A DNA stretch of 64,000 nucleotides from Cordia subcordata (GCA_028554755.1 JAPTOF010000020.1:9763001-9827000), one strand, 5' to 3'; shown: positions 51,046 to 62,592, counted from the first letter of the stretch. Notes: generated by a model from the letters alone, not told the origin. A program made the numbers and translations.

Positions 51046-51452
51046 GAGGAAAGAGTCCCTCTGACCACTTGTGGCAAGATGAGCATCAGAAAGAAAAGTA
51101 TTAGTGAAGTTAAGGATGCCTGGGAGATCAAGGAAAGAAACTTTTCCACAATCCATTGCAAGCTTGCTTATATAAAGTGGACACCCAAGGAATCAATGGA
51201 AGCTTAACATTGACGGATGTTCGAAAGGCTAGAACATTGACGGATGTTCGAAAGGAATCCGCAGCAAAGGGATTGGTAAGCAAAGAACAATGGTGGCGGA
51301 AGCTAGAGTGCTATACAAAGGTCTTCAAGAAGCAATCAAGTGAGTCCCCTCGGACAACTTATCACAAGATAAGCATCAAAAAGGGAAGTATACTTAATGA
51401 AGTTAAGGATGCCTGGGAGATCAAGGAAATAAACTCTTCCACCACAATTTCG
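51046..51452. repeat. Duplicated block upstream of NLR2
   Basis: 51046-51153 and 51338-51452 share gaagttaaggatgcctggga and tcaaggaaa(g/t)aaac with moderate divergence. They flank the RNase H-like fragment (51197-51343). They lie just 5' of NLR2 on its transcription side. Confidence 0.75.
51197..51343 (+). pseudogene. RNase H-like (RVT_3-type) fragment
   Basis: One frame reads WKLNIDGCSKG, a TAG, NIDGCSKG again, then MVAEARVLYKGLQEAIK and a stop. NIDGCSKG and AEA..YKGLQEAI are the first two blocks of the plant RNase H-like domain found in LINE-type elements and some host proteins. A 27-bp tandem duplication (units starting 51206 and 51233) repeats the first block and introduces the stop. Confidence 0.6.
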
Positions 51453-51534
51453 ACATTACTTCAATCACAATTTGTCATCTCACAAAAGATACCTTTCGTC
51501 GTAGTATCAGAGGAAATCATGACATAGCACCAGT

Positions 51535-52519
51535 GAAGAGTAGGATTACAAATTTAATGTTTTTTCTTTTTCCCGAATCTTCTTTTAATATTGCAATGTT
51601 TTTAATCTTTTAGAATTCAAACAGAAAGATAATTTCGTTATAGAGAAACAAGAAACATTATATTTTGGAGGGCAGGAAAAGCATTTAGAAATTGATCATT
51701 ATACAAACTACATTTGTTAAATGTTATAGGACCCAAACTGAGAATTTTATAATTACCATATAACCAACTGATGCTTTTTCTTTTCCTTTTAATAAAAAAG
51801 AGAACTTACCAATCTAAATGGTGAAAGCAAATAATTTGCTTGCAGAACTAAATATTTGAAATATTAGAGCATTACCAAATTTGAAAGTTTGGACAAACTA
51901 AGCTGTTTATTCTGAAATGTATTTTAGGGCTTATGAATCCAGCTTGGTGTTGTAATTATTAATGGAGAAAGACCCAAAATCAAGAACTAAATGTCTTTAG
52001 ACAAGTATCATTTCTTTATGCTAAAAGTATATCATATGACTTTAAAGAAGCATGGTGGGTTTTGCTTGAAAGTAGTTCTTGGATCGGCATGAAATAGAAT
52101 TCCTTTCACTCTTCTTTTTCTCTTTTATTGGGAAAAAGATCCAAATCTCTTATTTTAGGCTTTAAACAAAATACATGTCTAGTTGCTTCTTTTGTTCCTT
52201 TCTGAAATCTTTTTACCATGTTATTGTTATTTAAAGTTACACAAATAAATAAACTAACTTCATTAGATGTCACTTTCACTCTGCTTTAGTGGGTGAAAAC
52301 AAGAAAAAGAAAACAAAAAAGATTTATAACCTTTCTAGTCATGTGCTGTGACCTTTGGAAAGTTTTAATTTTTTTTTTTAAAAAAGAAAAATATCATGGA
52401 TATTTGTCATTGCTTTAAAATCCCTCTTGTTACTTAGCTAGGATAAAATTAACAAATATTGATATTTAACTACATATATAGTGTTACATGCAAAAATCAG
52501 GAAACTTTATACTAAGAAA
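51535..52519. other. AT-rich intergenic DNA
   Basis: No gene or bounded repeat seen. A T/A homopolymer run lies at about 52370-52388. Confidence 0.6.
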
Positions 52520-52523
52520 TAAT

Positions 52524-52933
52524 TAGGTGTTTAGCTAAGCTTATAAGCCAGTCAAATCGGATAACAAGCACAAACTAAGTTGTACAAGTTAATTTGGTAA
52601 TTCAGCTAATAAGCCCCTTTTATGTGCTTATAAGTAGGTAAAACATAACCAGAAAATCTTACTTTTTTTAGTAGGTTATAAGCACCATTGTTTGGTCAAA
52701 GGAATAAAGACTTTTTTTTTCCTTTGAAGATTTAAGAAATCACAACAGAGCTATTTTAACTAATTAGTGAAAGGTCGTTTTTAATCATTTTAATTAACAC
52801 TATTGTTAGATTATAAACACCTATTATTCAAATACTTCTTTACTTATTTATCACTTATATTTTTCAAAGACTATTTATAGCCCTAGCTGGTGTTTATAAG
52901 CACATAAAAATAAGTAAAGCCAAATAGGCTCTA
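52524..52933. mobile_element. MITE with TTTGGCT / AGCCAAA ends
   Basis: The left end GGTGTTTAGCTAAGCTTATA and right end (inward) GAGCCTATTTGGCTTTAC are imperfect inverted repeats. TAAGC/GCTTATAAGC motifs recur inside in both orientations. It resembles the element in NLR1 at 29453-29854. Edges are approximate. Confidence 0.5.
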
Positions 52934-53200
52934 CACCCATGGACCTTCTCTTCCTCCTACCCCCACCTACAAAAGAATTATTGCAAAATAAAGCAAAGCA
53001 ATTGCAAACATCAATAGTTGAAGGGGGACTTTTTAGCATTTTATTCGCAAATATAGAAAATATAAACATATGCACAATTCTTTTACAATTCAACCCATTA
53101 GGACATGATCAGTACAAATATTTCCATTGCTTTCATGAATTCTAAATATATGTATCCAGTGAAAATTTATCTTAGTAAAGAAACAAACTATATAAATCCC

Positions 53201-54083
53201 GAGATAAAATGCCTGTTACCCTCTTGTGATTTTTTTAAGTTGCTAATTATTCTGTGTGGTTTAAAATATACCACATTACATAATCCCTAACTCTAACTTT
53301 TTTTGTCTAAATTGATGGAGAGTGAACTACATTCTCTTTTGTTGAATGCATGAATGTCAAATGTTAGAATTCACTATCATTGTTCACCGTAATACCCTCA
53401 TTTAAAATTATAACATAATTTGTTTATCTTTACTTTATAACATCAAAAAAATTAAAAAATCAAAAATTAAAATTTTAAATAAAAATTAGAAAAATACAAA
53501 ACACAAAAATAATAATTAAAAAATAAAAAAATTAAAAAATTAAAATTTAGATTTAAAATTAGAATTTTAAAATTAAAAGATAAAATTAGAAATTTAAAAT
53601 TTAAAAATTACAAAAATACAAACTAGAAGTTATAAAGATTAAAAAATTAAAAATTAATTAATTTAGGTTTTCAATTTTCCTAGGTTTTGGATTTTAATTT
53701 TTATATTATATTTTTTAGTTTAAATAATATATTTCTAATTGCAAAATGAATTTTGTTTATAAAAATTTAGCTAGAAATCCCACAATATTTAATTTTTCTA
53801 ATTTTTTTTCAAATTTTTTGATTTTATAAAGTGAAGATGAACAAATTATGTTATAAGTCCAAATGAGGATATTTTGGTGAAAACGTGCAACAAATTCTAA
53901 CATTTGATATCCATATATACAAAAGGAGAGTGCAATGCATTCTATGTTAATTTAGATAGAAAAAATTAAGATTGGAGATTATGTGCCGCTTTTGAAAAGT
54001 GCAAAAGGGTAATATAGTATATTTTAAATCACAAGACTAATTAACTACTTATACAACGCATAGGGGATAATGTGCATTTCACC
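53201..54083. mobile_element. Long-inverted-repeat element, Mutator-like non-autonomous
   Basis: Arms of about 270-290 bp are inverted copies of each other: left 53201-53470, right 53800-54083. Matching blocks include GATTTAAAATATAC/GGTTTAAAATATAC, TCAAATGTTAGAATT, TTATAACATAATTTGTT and ATCTT(T)ACTTTATAA. The arms enclose an A-rich, non-coding core. The flanks ATAAATCCC (53192-53200) and CTAAATCCT (54084-54092) agree at 7 of 9 positions, as expected of an old 9-bp Mutator duplication. No transposase. Confidence 0.75.
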
Positions 54084-54092
54084 CTAAATCCT

Positions 54093-55454
54093 AGGCAAAG
54101 TCATTATCTGCCTTTTTCTATTTTTTTAGTTTTGCAAGTATGATCGAAAACCAAAATATCCTTTCACTACAACATAATTGAAGATCTAGGAAAGGAGAAA
54201 AAATTACCAAAGATGTTTTTGGTCTGATGTCTAAAGACAAGGGACCTTGATATCTCTTTTTCCTTTTCTCTTTTGTATTCTAACCGTGATTCTTAGTACA
54301 ACTTTTTAAAAGATTTAGTAGAGTGACTTCTCTATTTTCATAGATTTCTATTTCAACTTCATTTTTATATTTTTCTCGTTTTTAATTTCTTATTTTAATA
54401 TTTCTCTATTCTAGTTTTACTTCAACAACCATTCTATTTTAGTCATGTGATATGGATGAATTTAGCTTTCCTAGAGTTTGAGCATCCTTTAGTTTTAGAG
54501 AATTAGATAATGAAATTGTTGTATTTGAAACTGTGCATTGACCATAATAATAAGTTCACTATGCGAGTAGTTCATAACCTTGAATGAATTGTTGGCCTTT
54601 TCTAATCGTATGTCGGCTTGTTATTCTACTTGTTCATATTGGAAAATTTCTTTTTAAATGGACTATCACTAATTATTTTTAGTTTTATAAATTAGGTCGA
54701 ATATCTAGTTTACAAGTTAGCTTTGTGATTGTTTTGGTTTAAGTCCACCTCATAATTTTATACAATTCTTTTATGTATGGGCCCATATATTCTGATAAAG
54801 TCTTTCTGGATATTAATATTACAATTTATTATAAATAGGGCTAAGTCTGCTCTTTTACTATCAACCATAATAGTTATTCCCATAAGCATATGTTAATTTT
54901 GAATAGAATAAGGAGAGAAAGATCTAAATTTAACTCTAAACTGGTTGACAATTATTTTTCAACAATAATGGCTCAAACAGGTACGCGCTTTTTGTACTAT
55001 AAATTCATGTATACATTTTCTATTTTGTCCTTACACGTAGTATCATTTACTTGTGGTATCAAAGCATATTATATGTGGATTTACATTTATTTATTTAAAA
55101 AAATCAAAATAGTTATTTAAGCATATAAACTATGAAAGTTCTTAATTTATTTTATAAACACTTTCTACTTAAATAATGAGATCTTGTTTTGGGAAAGATA
55201 TCTAGATTTGTTACATGGAAATGATTTTTCATTTAAATTTGAAAAAAAGGACAATCTACGAAGTCCGAGCAAACGCTTGCAGGGAACCCGTATTATTTGC
55301 AGTTGCAAACGCCTGCTTTTTTATCATTAATTGCCAGCATATATCCTTTAATGTTGGCCGACATAATAACAATACCAAATTCCTCGTAAGAATTTTAAAC
55401 ACACACGGCCACATATTGGGTAATAAGTACATGAGCCTTTGACTCGTATGTCTT

Positions 55455-55526
<72 letters not shown>

Positions 55527-56567
55527 GTTGGGTGAATACATGCGACACCTTTTACATCATAATTGTGCGTGTCTAAGTATTAGCTTCTCTCTTTGACCCA
55601 AAAAAAAAAGTATTAGCTTCTCTCCATCTCTAACTTTGGTGTTTAATAGAGCTAAGGAGACTGTGTATGCTTGGACGTTTTTGCTGTTGGAAAATTGAAC
55701 AAATTAAAAATAGAATAAAATAAAATAAAATAAAATAATATAGAAGGGGGCATTTGCAGTCTTCTAGGATCAGACCACTGACCTTGGAATTGTTGTTTGA
55801 CTACCTGTTATTTTTAATGTATATTAGAGTCATGCGAATTATTTTGTTTCTTGAATTTTTATTTTATAAGTAAAATAAATTTGAGCATGACATATATTTT
55901 GATAATTTTATTCTTGGATACAAATTTTTTATAAATAAATCCAAAGGCTACATATATTAAATTTAATTCTTCATGTCTGCTATGTTCAGTATTAAATACA
56001 TATTTTTGAGGAATGTAATTTTAAATTGATCATTGAAATATGTCATTTTGAAGTATTTTCGTATTGTGTGATCAATTGCATACATAACATTTTATGATTA
56101 AATTAAACATTAATCTTTCCTAATGAGTTGACAGCATAGACTTAGTTGGCAAATTCACCAAATTAATTTGCTCAATTAAATCTATGGCTTTTCTTCTTGT
56201 ATTTGAAAAACTACCATAGTAAAGTGCTCAATGTTTTCTCAAAGGACATTATTATAGACGTTAGCCTATTAGCATAAATGTAAAGTATAAACCAAGATTA
56301 CGATACTGTTAAGGACCTCAATTCCCCAAAAGTGGTTTATTTTTCTTTCAGTGGAGTGATTTTATGCATGTTACTTTGTGTTAAAAGAGTGTCTATTTAC
56401 ATGTTGAATTATCTACCCAAAGATGTATATGAAAATGATGTGCTTGGACACTTTTGGCTATAATGCTCACTTTTGTAATATAGCATGTATCGTAATATTT
56501 ATTGATATTACATTCTTTTCTGGGATAGTTTCTTTTGCTTTGAACAATGCTGTCATACTTTTGAGAT
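54093..56567. other. AT-rich intergenic DNA
   Basis: No gene seen. It contains the AT microsatellite (55461-55521) and a short AAAAT run (55707-55739). Confidence 0.55.
55461..55521. repeat. (AT)n microsatellite
   Basis: About 30 uninterrupted AT units. Confidence 0.95.
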
Positions 56568-56575
56568 CTTGAATG

Positions 56576-57364
56576 TAGAGATGTCAATGGAGCGGGGTAG
56601 AGGCGGTGTTCACAAACCCTTAATCCACGCCTGTTATTTTTTCACTTGCCCCTACCCCGCCCCTATACTTGTACCGGGGTTTTCTTTCGACTACCATCCT
56701 CGCCTTTATCGGTGTTTTTTACACAATTCCCCTACTTACAGTGCACCTGTCAACAAAATTCAAAGGGGCGGTAACATTAGGGCAAAATCCTACATGTTAA
56801 GCGCCTACTTATTAAATGAAATCCCTATCTGTTAATTAAATAAATTAAAAGTCATTTTGAAGGAAATAAACTATCAAAAGTAATTTTAAAAAATTAAAAA
56901 TAATAATTTTCTATAGATTAAAATAGGACATCAAGATGACTTACGATGGAAATGTGTCTTTCTTTATACAATAAATTCCAAAGAATCAATTTAAAAAAAA
57001 AAATTACTTAGAAGCCATAAGCTGGAGTGATAAAATCAATATATGCAATTAATTAGTAGACCATGCATCTCCACAGAACGAGTAAAAGGAAAAATTACTT
57101 ACAAACAATAAGTTCAATTAATCAAATCAAGGCGTTCAATTTATGAATGAATTAATTTTTATATATCCAGGTTGAATGCAATAGGAGTATTTTGTTTTGA
57201 TATATATATATATAGTTTAAATATATATATACCAGGCTTGGCGGCGCGGGGTCACTCAACCCCAACCCCGCCCCGCCCCAGGAGTTTTCTCGGTAAAAAC
57301 CCCACCCCCACCCCGCCAGTACACTTGTGAGGTAGGACGGGACGGGATACCATTGATATTCCTA
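56576..57364 (+). mobile_element. hAT-like non-autonomous element, copy 2
   Basis: Same orientation, structure and length class as copy 1, with clear sequence match throughout (aggggcggtaacattaggg, taaaataggacatcaagatg). Ends are TAGAGATGTCAATGG and CCATTGATATTCCTA. The left flank is CTTGAATG (56568-56575) and the right is ATTTTGAC (57365-57372). Confidence 0.75.
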
Positions 57365-57429
57365 ATTTTGACTCTTTAATTTTCATACGAATTTGGATCT
57401 ATTAATTGTTTGTTTAAAATAAATTCTTG

Positions 57430-59830
57430 AATCTCATCTACTCATGACATGTTTTGGTGAATTTTGGGTTAGTATGAAGTTGGGAGATGCCGTGAGAGAA
57501 GAAACTCCGTCTTGAGCCATGTTTGATCGTTGAGGGCGCTGAAAAGCTGAAAGGAAAGTATGTTGGCTGAGGTGTTCTCGCTTGGGTGACGCAATTTCCT
57601 GCCCAGGCACAGAAGAATTGGCTGAAAGGCTTCGCCCAGGATGATCCTTGCCTAGGCGAGCCCAACTTTCGCCTCGGCGAATGAACAAAGCCGAAGAAAA
57701 CTGTTGTCGATCTTTCTTGCCTAAGCAACACTATTTCTGCTAGGGGCAGTGCCAATAATTAAGATTAGGAGGCCGAAACTTAAATTAAAAAATTAAAAAA
57801 TTTAAAAATATTAAATAGTTTAACTATACCAAAGTTTAAAAAAATATTATTTAGCAAAAAAAAGTGAAATTATATAATGGAAAGCCAACTTATTCAAATA
57901 ATAAGTTGGACTTGTCGAAATGAAAAAATCAATTATGGTACTTACCCTAACACAGTAGTAATTTTTTGATATAAAAAATCAAGGTATTAAATATCATGTT
58001 CAACCTTGAAAATTTTGTTGAAGGTTCTAAGGGACCACTTGGATCATCTTACAAAGAAGTACATTTCTATATAGCTTAAAAAGTGTCTTTTAAGAGTTTT
58101 ATAATTTTTAAAAACTGCTTCAAACACTTATTAGAAACAAAAGTATTTTTCATTAAAAAGTGAGTTTTTTTTTATAGAAAAATCTGTCATTAATTAAAAA
58201 TTTGTCTATCCAAAATAAATTATTCTATATAGGAACTCTAAATCGCATAACCAAAAAAAAAATTAATAAGCATTCCTAAAATTTTATCATCAAAAATTAT
58301 ATTCTTACTGCAAAAGTTTGACCACTTATATGCCATTTTGGAAAGCCAAAAAATTCAAAAATATCATGACAAGAACTCAAAGTTTTAAACCAAAAAGTTA
58401 AAAGAAAAATATTATATCAAATATTTAGGACAAACTACTCTTAGTCATTGTATTGGTATTGTGCCTTAAAATAAACCAAAAAAATTAAAAAAAATAAGAT
58501 TGCATCAAATATTTGGTACAAATTACAACTCGTTCTTAGTCATTGTAATGGTATTATGCTTTAAAATGTTTACCTACTAACAATGAAAAAAAATTTTAAT
58601 TAAGAAAAAATTTAATATTAAATTATCTTACAAAAAGTTAAAATAAATTGAATCTAATGTAATTTTCTTCATGCTGATTAATTTGTCAAACTTTAGGCAC
58701 AAGATCACACAAGCAAATGGAAAATTTTGGGGAGGTCAAAATTTAGTTTTTTACTCTTTAAATACAACATCTAAACAGATATATATGAAAAAAAGATTGG
58801 AGCTTGGGGGACCAGGGTCCCTCCCAGTCCCCTTAGCTCTGCCCATGATTTCTCGCCTAGCGAGACCTACGTACTGGGCTTTAAAATAGGATTTTAGCTG
58901 CAATCCATCTACTATAAAAGTCCAGTTTTAGCCTCTTGTAAGATAGTGAGTAACCCCTAGAAGCTGGAAAGCACTTTTGAAGCCAAAAATTCTATAAGTT
59001 TTCTTGATTTTAACATATTTTACATTATTTTTGTCATGAAATTCGGATCTTTTAAATCTTTTGTGCTAATTTCTTGTTCTAGCATGAACTAAATTACTTT
59101 TTCTAGGATTGCAATGGAATTTTTTCTAATTATATATTTGAATAGCTTCTATTTATTTGTATCAATTTAATTTTTTGGTGTTTATTCGATCCTGTGCTTA
59201 ATTTACCATATTACTTGGCACCAATATGCATGATAAACCCTAATTGTTTTGAAAAAGAAGATTAGGGTAAGATCTAGATTAAATAGCTTAAGAGCAAACT
59301 AACTTAAGTGGTTTAGTTGATTTGCTTTGTGATTGAGGCAAGAACAATCTTGTTGCCCTAGGTAGTCTAAAGGAATCTATTCTGCATCAACTCGAATTAA
59401 TAATCTAGCATAGGAATATAGTAAGAATTTAAAGAAAGTTACTTCTATTTGTATCCAGAAGGAACATCTAGAAACAGTAAAATTTCAGATTAGCATCAAT
59501 CATTGAATTGGAAAAGTACAAGAGTTGCTAAACAATAAATACAACAGTTATGGGAAATTGTAGTCCCAGGTCTTTAACTACTAGAAATCTTTATTATTGC
59601 TTTTAATTCCTTTGGTTATTCAATTGCAATTGTCTTTAGTTTTATTTTCCCAAATTCCCCATATTCTTGATTGTTTGTATTAGATAGAGTAGACAAATCT
59701 GTAGTTAGCAAATTCAAGAATTAGCTCCTCGTAGGAACGATCTCTATTCCCTATCTATATTACTTGTGTGTAATCATATGCACTTGCTTGAAGACACGAA
59801 ATTCGTCATCAATTTTCACATGCTGACTTC
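57430..59830. repeat. Ty3/gypsy-like LTR fragment, split by a DNA element
   Basis: The left part (57430-57740) has recurrent GCCTAGGCGA / CGCCTAG motifs. The right part (58848-59830) ends with gaacgatctctattccctat, which resembles the 3' part of many plant Ty3/gypsy LTRs. No internal coding domain or partner LTR is in the window, so it may be a solo LTR. Open frames on the minus strand at 57434-57755 lie in this repeat and are not genes. Confidence 0.5.
57741..58847. mobile_element. Non-autonomous DNA element nested in the LTR fragment
   Basis: The left end TAGGGGCAGTGCC and right end (inward) GGGCAGAGCTAAGGGG are inverted repeats. ATTTCTGC (57733-57740) and ATTTCTCGC (58848-58856) flank it, a near-match 8-9-bp duplication, and the LTR sequence resumes directly after. 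Superfamily is uncertain. Confidence 0.5.
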
Positions 59831-59889
59831 CTCAGGTTCAGATTGTGGGGTTATATTAGTATATAAATGATCTTGTATTTATTAGAGCA

Positions 59890-60000
59890 TAAGCGACGTA
59901 TGTATGCAAATATGTATGTGTATGTACATATGTACATATGCATAGTACGTACATTTGTGTCATGTGTACTACATACGTACATGTACATACGTATGTCTCC
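59890..60000. repeat. GTAC/ACAT-rich low-complexity palindromic stretch
   Basis: Repeated GTATGTA, TACATA and ACGTAC motifs in both orientations over about 110 bases. Could fold into hairpins. Confidence 0.7.
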
Positions 60001-60201
60001 AATGTTAATGTAAATCATGTAAAGGTCAACAATGTAATTTTATCCTCATAGTTATAAATATATACTAATTACCTTAATTAGGGTGTCATAACCTAAACAT
60101 TTTTAGCAAATGCTTATGTGGTACTATAGAATGACTAAAGAAAGAAAACCTTATGTGGCACTCTATCTATAATGACTTAAAAAAAGAAGTTTCAAAGATA
60201 T

Positions 60202-60203
<2 letters not shown>

Positions 60204-60242
<39 letters not shown>
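60204..60242. repeat. (TA)n microsatellite
   Basis: About 18 uninterrupted TA units, roughly 200 bases upstream of the defensin-like gene's TATA box. Confidence 0.9.
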
Positions 60243-60245
<3 letters not shown>

Positions 60246-60438
60246 AAAATTCGAAAGCTTCATTGAGGAAATCAGTCATTAATTCTATTGATACAAGAGT
60301 AATTTATATGAAATGTTTGATTAATAGACTCATCTATTTTTGTTACTATCAACTCATGGCAACTGATTTGGGAAATCTTATTTAATAAATAAATAGGACA
60401 ATTTGGAAATTTTTAAAATATTTTTACTTAGCTCATCC

Positions 60439-60446
60439 TATAAATA
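60439..60446 (+). promoter_or_regulatory. TATA box of the defensin-like gene
   Basis: TATAAATA in the context CTCATCCTATAAATAGC, 89 bases upstream of the ATG, which allows a leader of about 55-60 bases. Confidence 0.65.
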
Positions 60447-60527
60447 GCATTATTTATGATTAACAATAAGCAACAAACAAATATTGTACCTGTGAAAATA
60501 TTTGAAGCTTATTTATCCACACGTAAA

Positions 60528-61083
60528 ATGTCCTTCCTCCCTCGAGTAATTTGCATATTCCTTCTACTTGTGTTTGCCTCAGGTAACCTATCATGTTGTC
60601 TTTTTCATTTCCATCAATTCTTTTCCTAAATTAAATTCCAAAGGAGCCATATGCAAGGGTAGATTCAAGATTTTTATGTAGTAATTATTGTTAAAAATAC
60701 ACAATCTAATACTCGTAGATAGACAAACTTTTAGTAAAAATGAAATTACTTTGTCATCTGAAAATGCCTAAAGGATTTATATTTCTTTTTAGAAAAAAAA
60801 AAAAAAAGAAAGGGAGTTGAGTAAGGGTCTTATTTCTTTGATATGGTGTTGACAAATGCAGTTAGCTATATGGTGCCCATGGTAGTAAGCGACCCACCAG
60901 GGTCCAGGACAAAAAAGATGCACCACTCATATTGGTATATGCAGCCTAAAGAGGTGCAACACCTATTGTTGCAAGAAAAATTGTGGTCTTCAGTTTGCTG
61001 GGCTAAATCCAGATGGATTTTGTGAAGATGTCCCCCGAACTAAACAACTATTTTGCGAGTGCATCCATGATTGTGGGAAGTGA
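60528..61083 (+). CDS. Defensin-like secreted cysteine-rich peptide, two exons
   Basis: Exon 1 (60528-60582) encodes an 18-residue hydrophobic signal peptide (MSFLPRVICIFLLLVFAS). The intron is 60583-60889 (GTAACC...GTAAG, phase 1). Exon 2 (60890-61083) encodes a basic, cysteine-rich mature peptide ending in TGA. The total is 82 residues. Cysteine spacing is C-x6-C-x4-C-x3-C-C-x3-C-x12-C-x10-C-x1-C-x3-C, ten cysteines, ending CECIHDCGK. A signal peptide in exon 1, a phase-1 intron right after it and a C-x-C near the end are the standard architecture of plant defensin-like (DEFL) genes. These peptides are secreted and act in defence or in reproductive signalling; which applies here cannot be told. 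A good TATA box and no damage argue that it is functional. The acceptor was chosen because only it gives a cysteine-rich open frame. Confidence 0.8.
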
Positions 61084-62480
61084 AACTCTTGTTTCTTCTC
61101 TCTTTGTGCTTAGGTTTAGAGAAAACTAGTAAAAGATAGTAAGGGCAAGTTTTCTTTACACTTCTTTCACTTTTGACAAAGGACAGTTGGACCTCAAACT
61201 TTATGCTTCACTGCACTTGTACTAGTGTGCTTGTGTTGATTATCTTGTTAAACACAATAAATAAATATGTCAAATCGTTCTTTATAAATTTAATTTTTGT
61301 TATTTGGTATTAGAACTCAAATTACAAATTCAAAACTCACTATCATTCAATTAAAAATATTAAAAACATTCACATGCGAACTTCAAAAACCATGCTCATA
61401 CGTATGGAGACATATTAAATCCTTGTTATCCACTCAATTTTTGTTACTTGGTATCAGTACATCAAATCCTTGTCTCCATGCTAATTACACGAGGCTTGTA
61501 CATTCTTATTGCCCCTCTCTACACGCTTTCTCTACCACCAATATTACGATTTGCCTTCTTGCGATCCTTTGGTTTGTTTATGATGATATTAAGAGGGTAT
61601 TTGTTTGGCTTTTAAGTTGTTTAAACTTGGTTAACGTCCTATTTAAGTTAGTAGACATATTTGTTTTAAGAAAAATTTTTTACTTAAAAGAAGGCCAAAG
61701 GCCTATTACAGCATTTATTAGTAGGAATTGATCCATGAATCTACCCCATACTAAAGGTAAAAGACATATTACTTGACTACTAGGTCTGTAGTTAATAAAG
61801 TGTCTTTTTTAAGTGACTTTAAGTAGGGAAAAAAAAAAGTTCTCCAACCCTAACTTCTATTTTTTTTTTAATCGATTTAAGTACTTAAGAAAAAAGTAAG
61901 TTTAATTTAACCAAATTATTTATTATCTTACCCTTACTTTTTATCTTCATTACTAAAATATCTTTACTCGTTTATGTTATACTTACCCTTTTATCTTTAT
62001 TACTATAATTTATTTAATAATTATTATTATATACTTATATTATATATAACTAAATTAAATGGTTAAGTTATAACATTTTTATAACATACTTGATGAAAGA
62101 AATAAATAAATAACCATGCCATCAAGCAATATGCTTAGATAATTCAACAACTCTCCCAGAATTTAGCTAGGGCGCACATAAAATATTTTGTTGATAAGAA
62201 CAATCGTGGCCAGCGACATGGTTTGAGTCAAATTACCACCTTCCTGACAGATTCCAGTTGGGGGATCCTTCATTCCTAAACTCCATCACCGGTTCTACAT
62301 ATGGGCTTCCAGTCTTAATTTTGATAGCCCTTATCCCTTAACCAATTGCAGTTCTGGCCCAACAAACTATTTAATGCCAAAGAAAGTCCATTTAATTAGT
62401 AGGTCTAAATACACTTAGAAGGACTGCGTATTGAGGCAACGTAGGAGAATGACAAGAACATTCTAAACCTTGAGGGCAAG
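61084..62480. other. Intergenic DNA with retroelement-like scraps
   Basis: TTTGGTATTAGAACTC (about 61292) and TTGGTATCAGTAC (about 61442) resemble Copia primer-binding sites next to LTR ends, but no LTR or coding domain could be tied to them. The open stretch 61297-61731 shows no domain. Confidence 0.4.
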
Positions 62481-62592
62481 GTTTATTTATTTATTTTCGT
62501 GAAAAAACCCCAACTTTCATAGGATTCAAATCCAAGACCTTACTCTTAGAGAGATAATCTCAACTACTTAAACTATTTCTTAATCTCGAGAA
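62481..62592 (-). mobile_element. tRNA-derived SINE-like fragment
   Basis: On the minus strand, TAGTTTAAGTAGTTGAGA (A-box-like) is followed about 25 bases later by GGATTTGAATCC (B-box-like), and the sequence ends in (AAAT)n. This is the layout of a plant SINE head and tail. Short and partial. Confidence 0.4.

Larger units (their letters stand above)
24179..57364 (+). mobile_element. Candidate composite (macro-)transposon bounded by two hAT-like elements
   Basis: The outermost ends of copies 1 and 2 are flanked by an identical 8-bp sequence, ATTTTGAC, at 24171-24178 and 57365-57372. That is what one transposition event using the left end of copy 1 and the right end of copy 2 would leave. The span (33.2 kb) contains both NLR pseudogenes, the Mutator-like element, Copia-B and a Copia relic. 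Macrotransposition by linked hAT elements is established for maize Ac/Ds. That it happened here is inference. Confidence 0.35.

Noticed and set aside
53450..53790. A-rich core of the foldback element as a matrix-attachment or origin sequence
   Set aside because: Composition alone does not support a function. It is the ordinary interior of a non-autonomous element.
57434..57755. Two overlapping minus-strand open frames
   Set aside because: They lie inside a gypsy-like LTR fragment with repeated GCCTAGGCGA motifs and show no protein domain.
60843..61025. A 60-residue open frame over the defensin-like exon 2
   Set aside because: It is out of frame with the cysteine-rich peptide, has no signal peptide or domain, and is explained as a shadow of exon 2.
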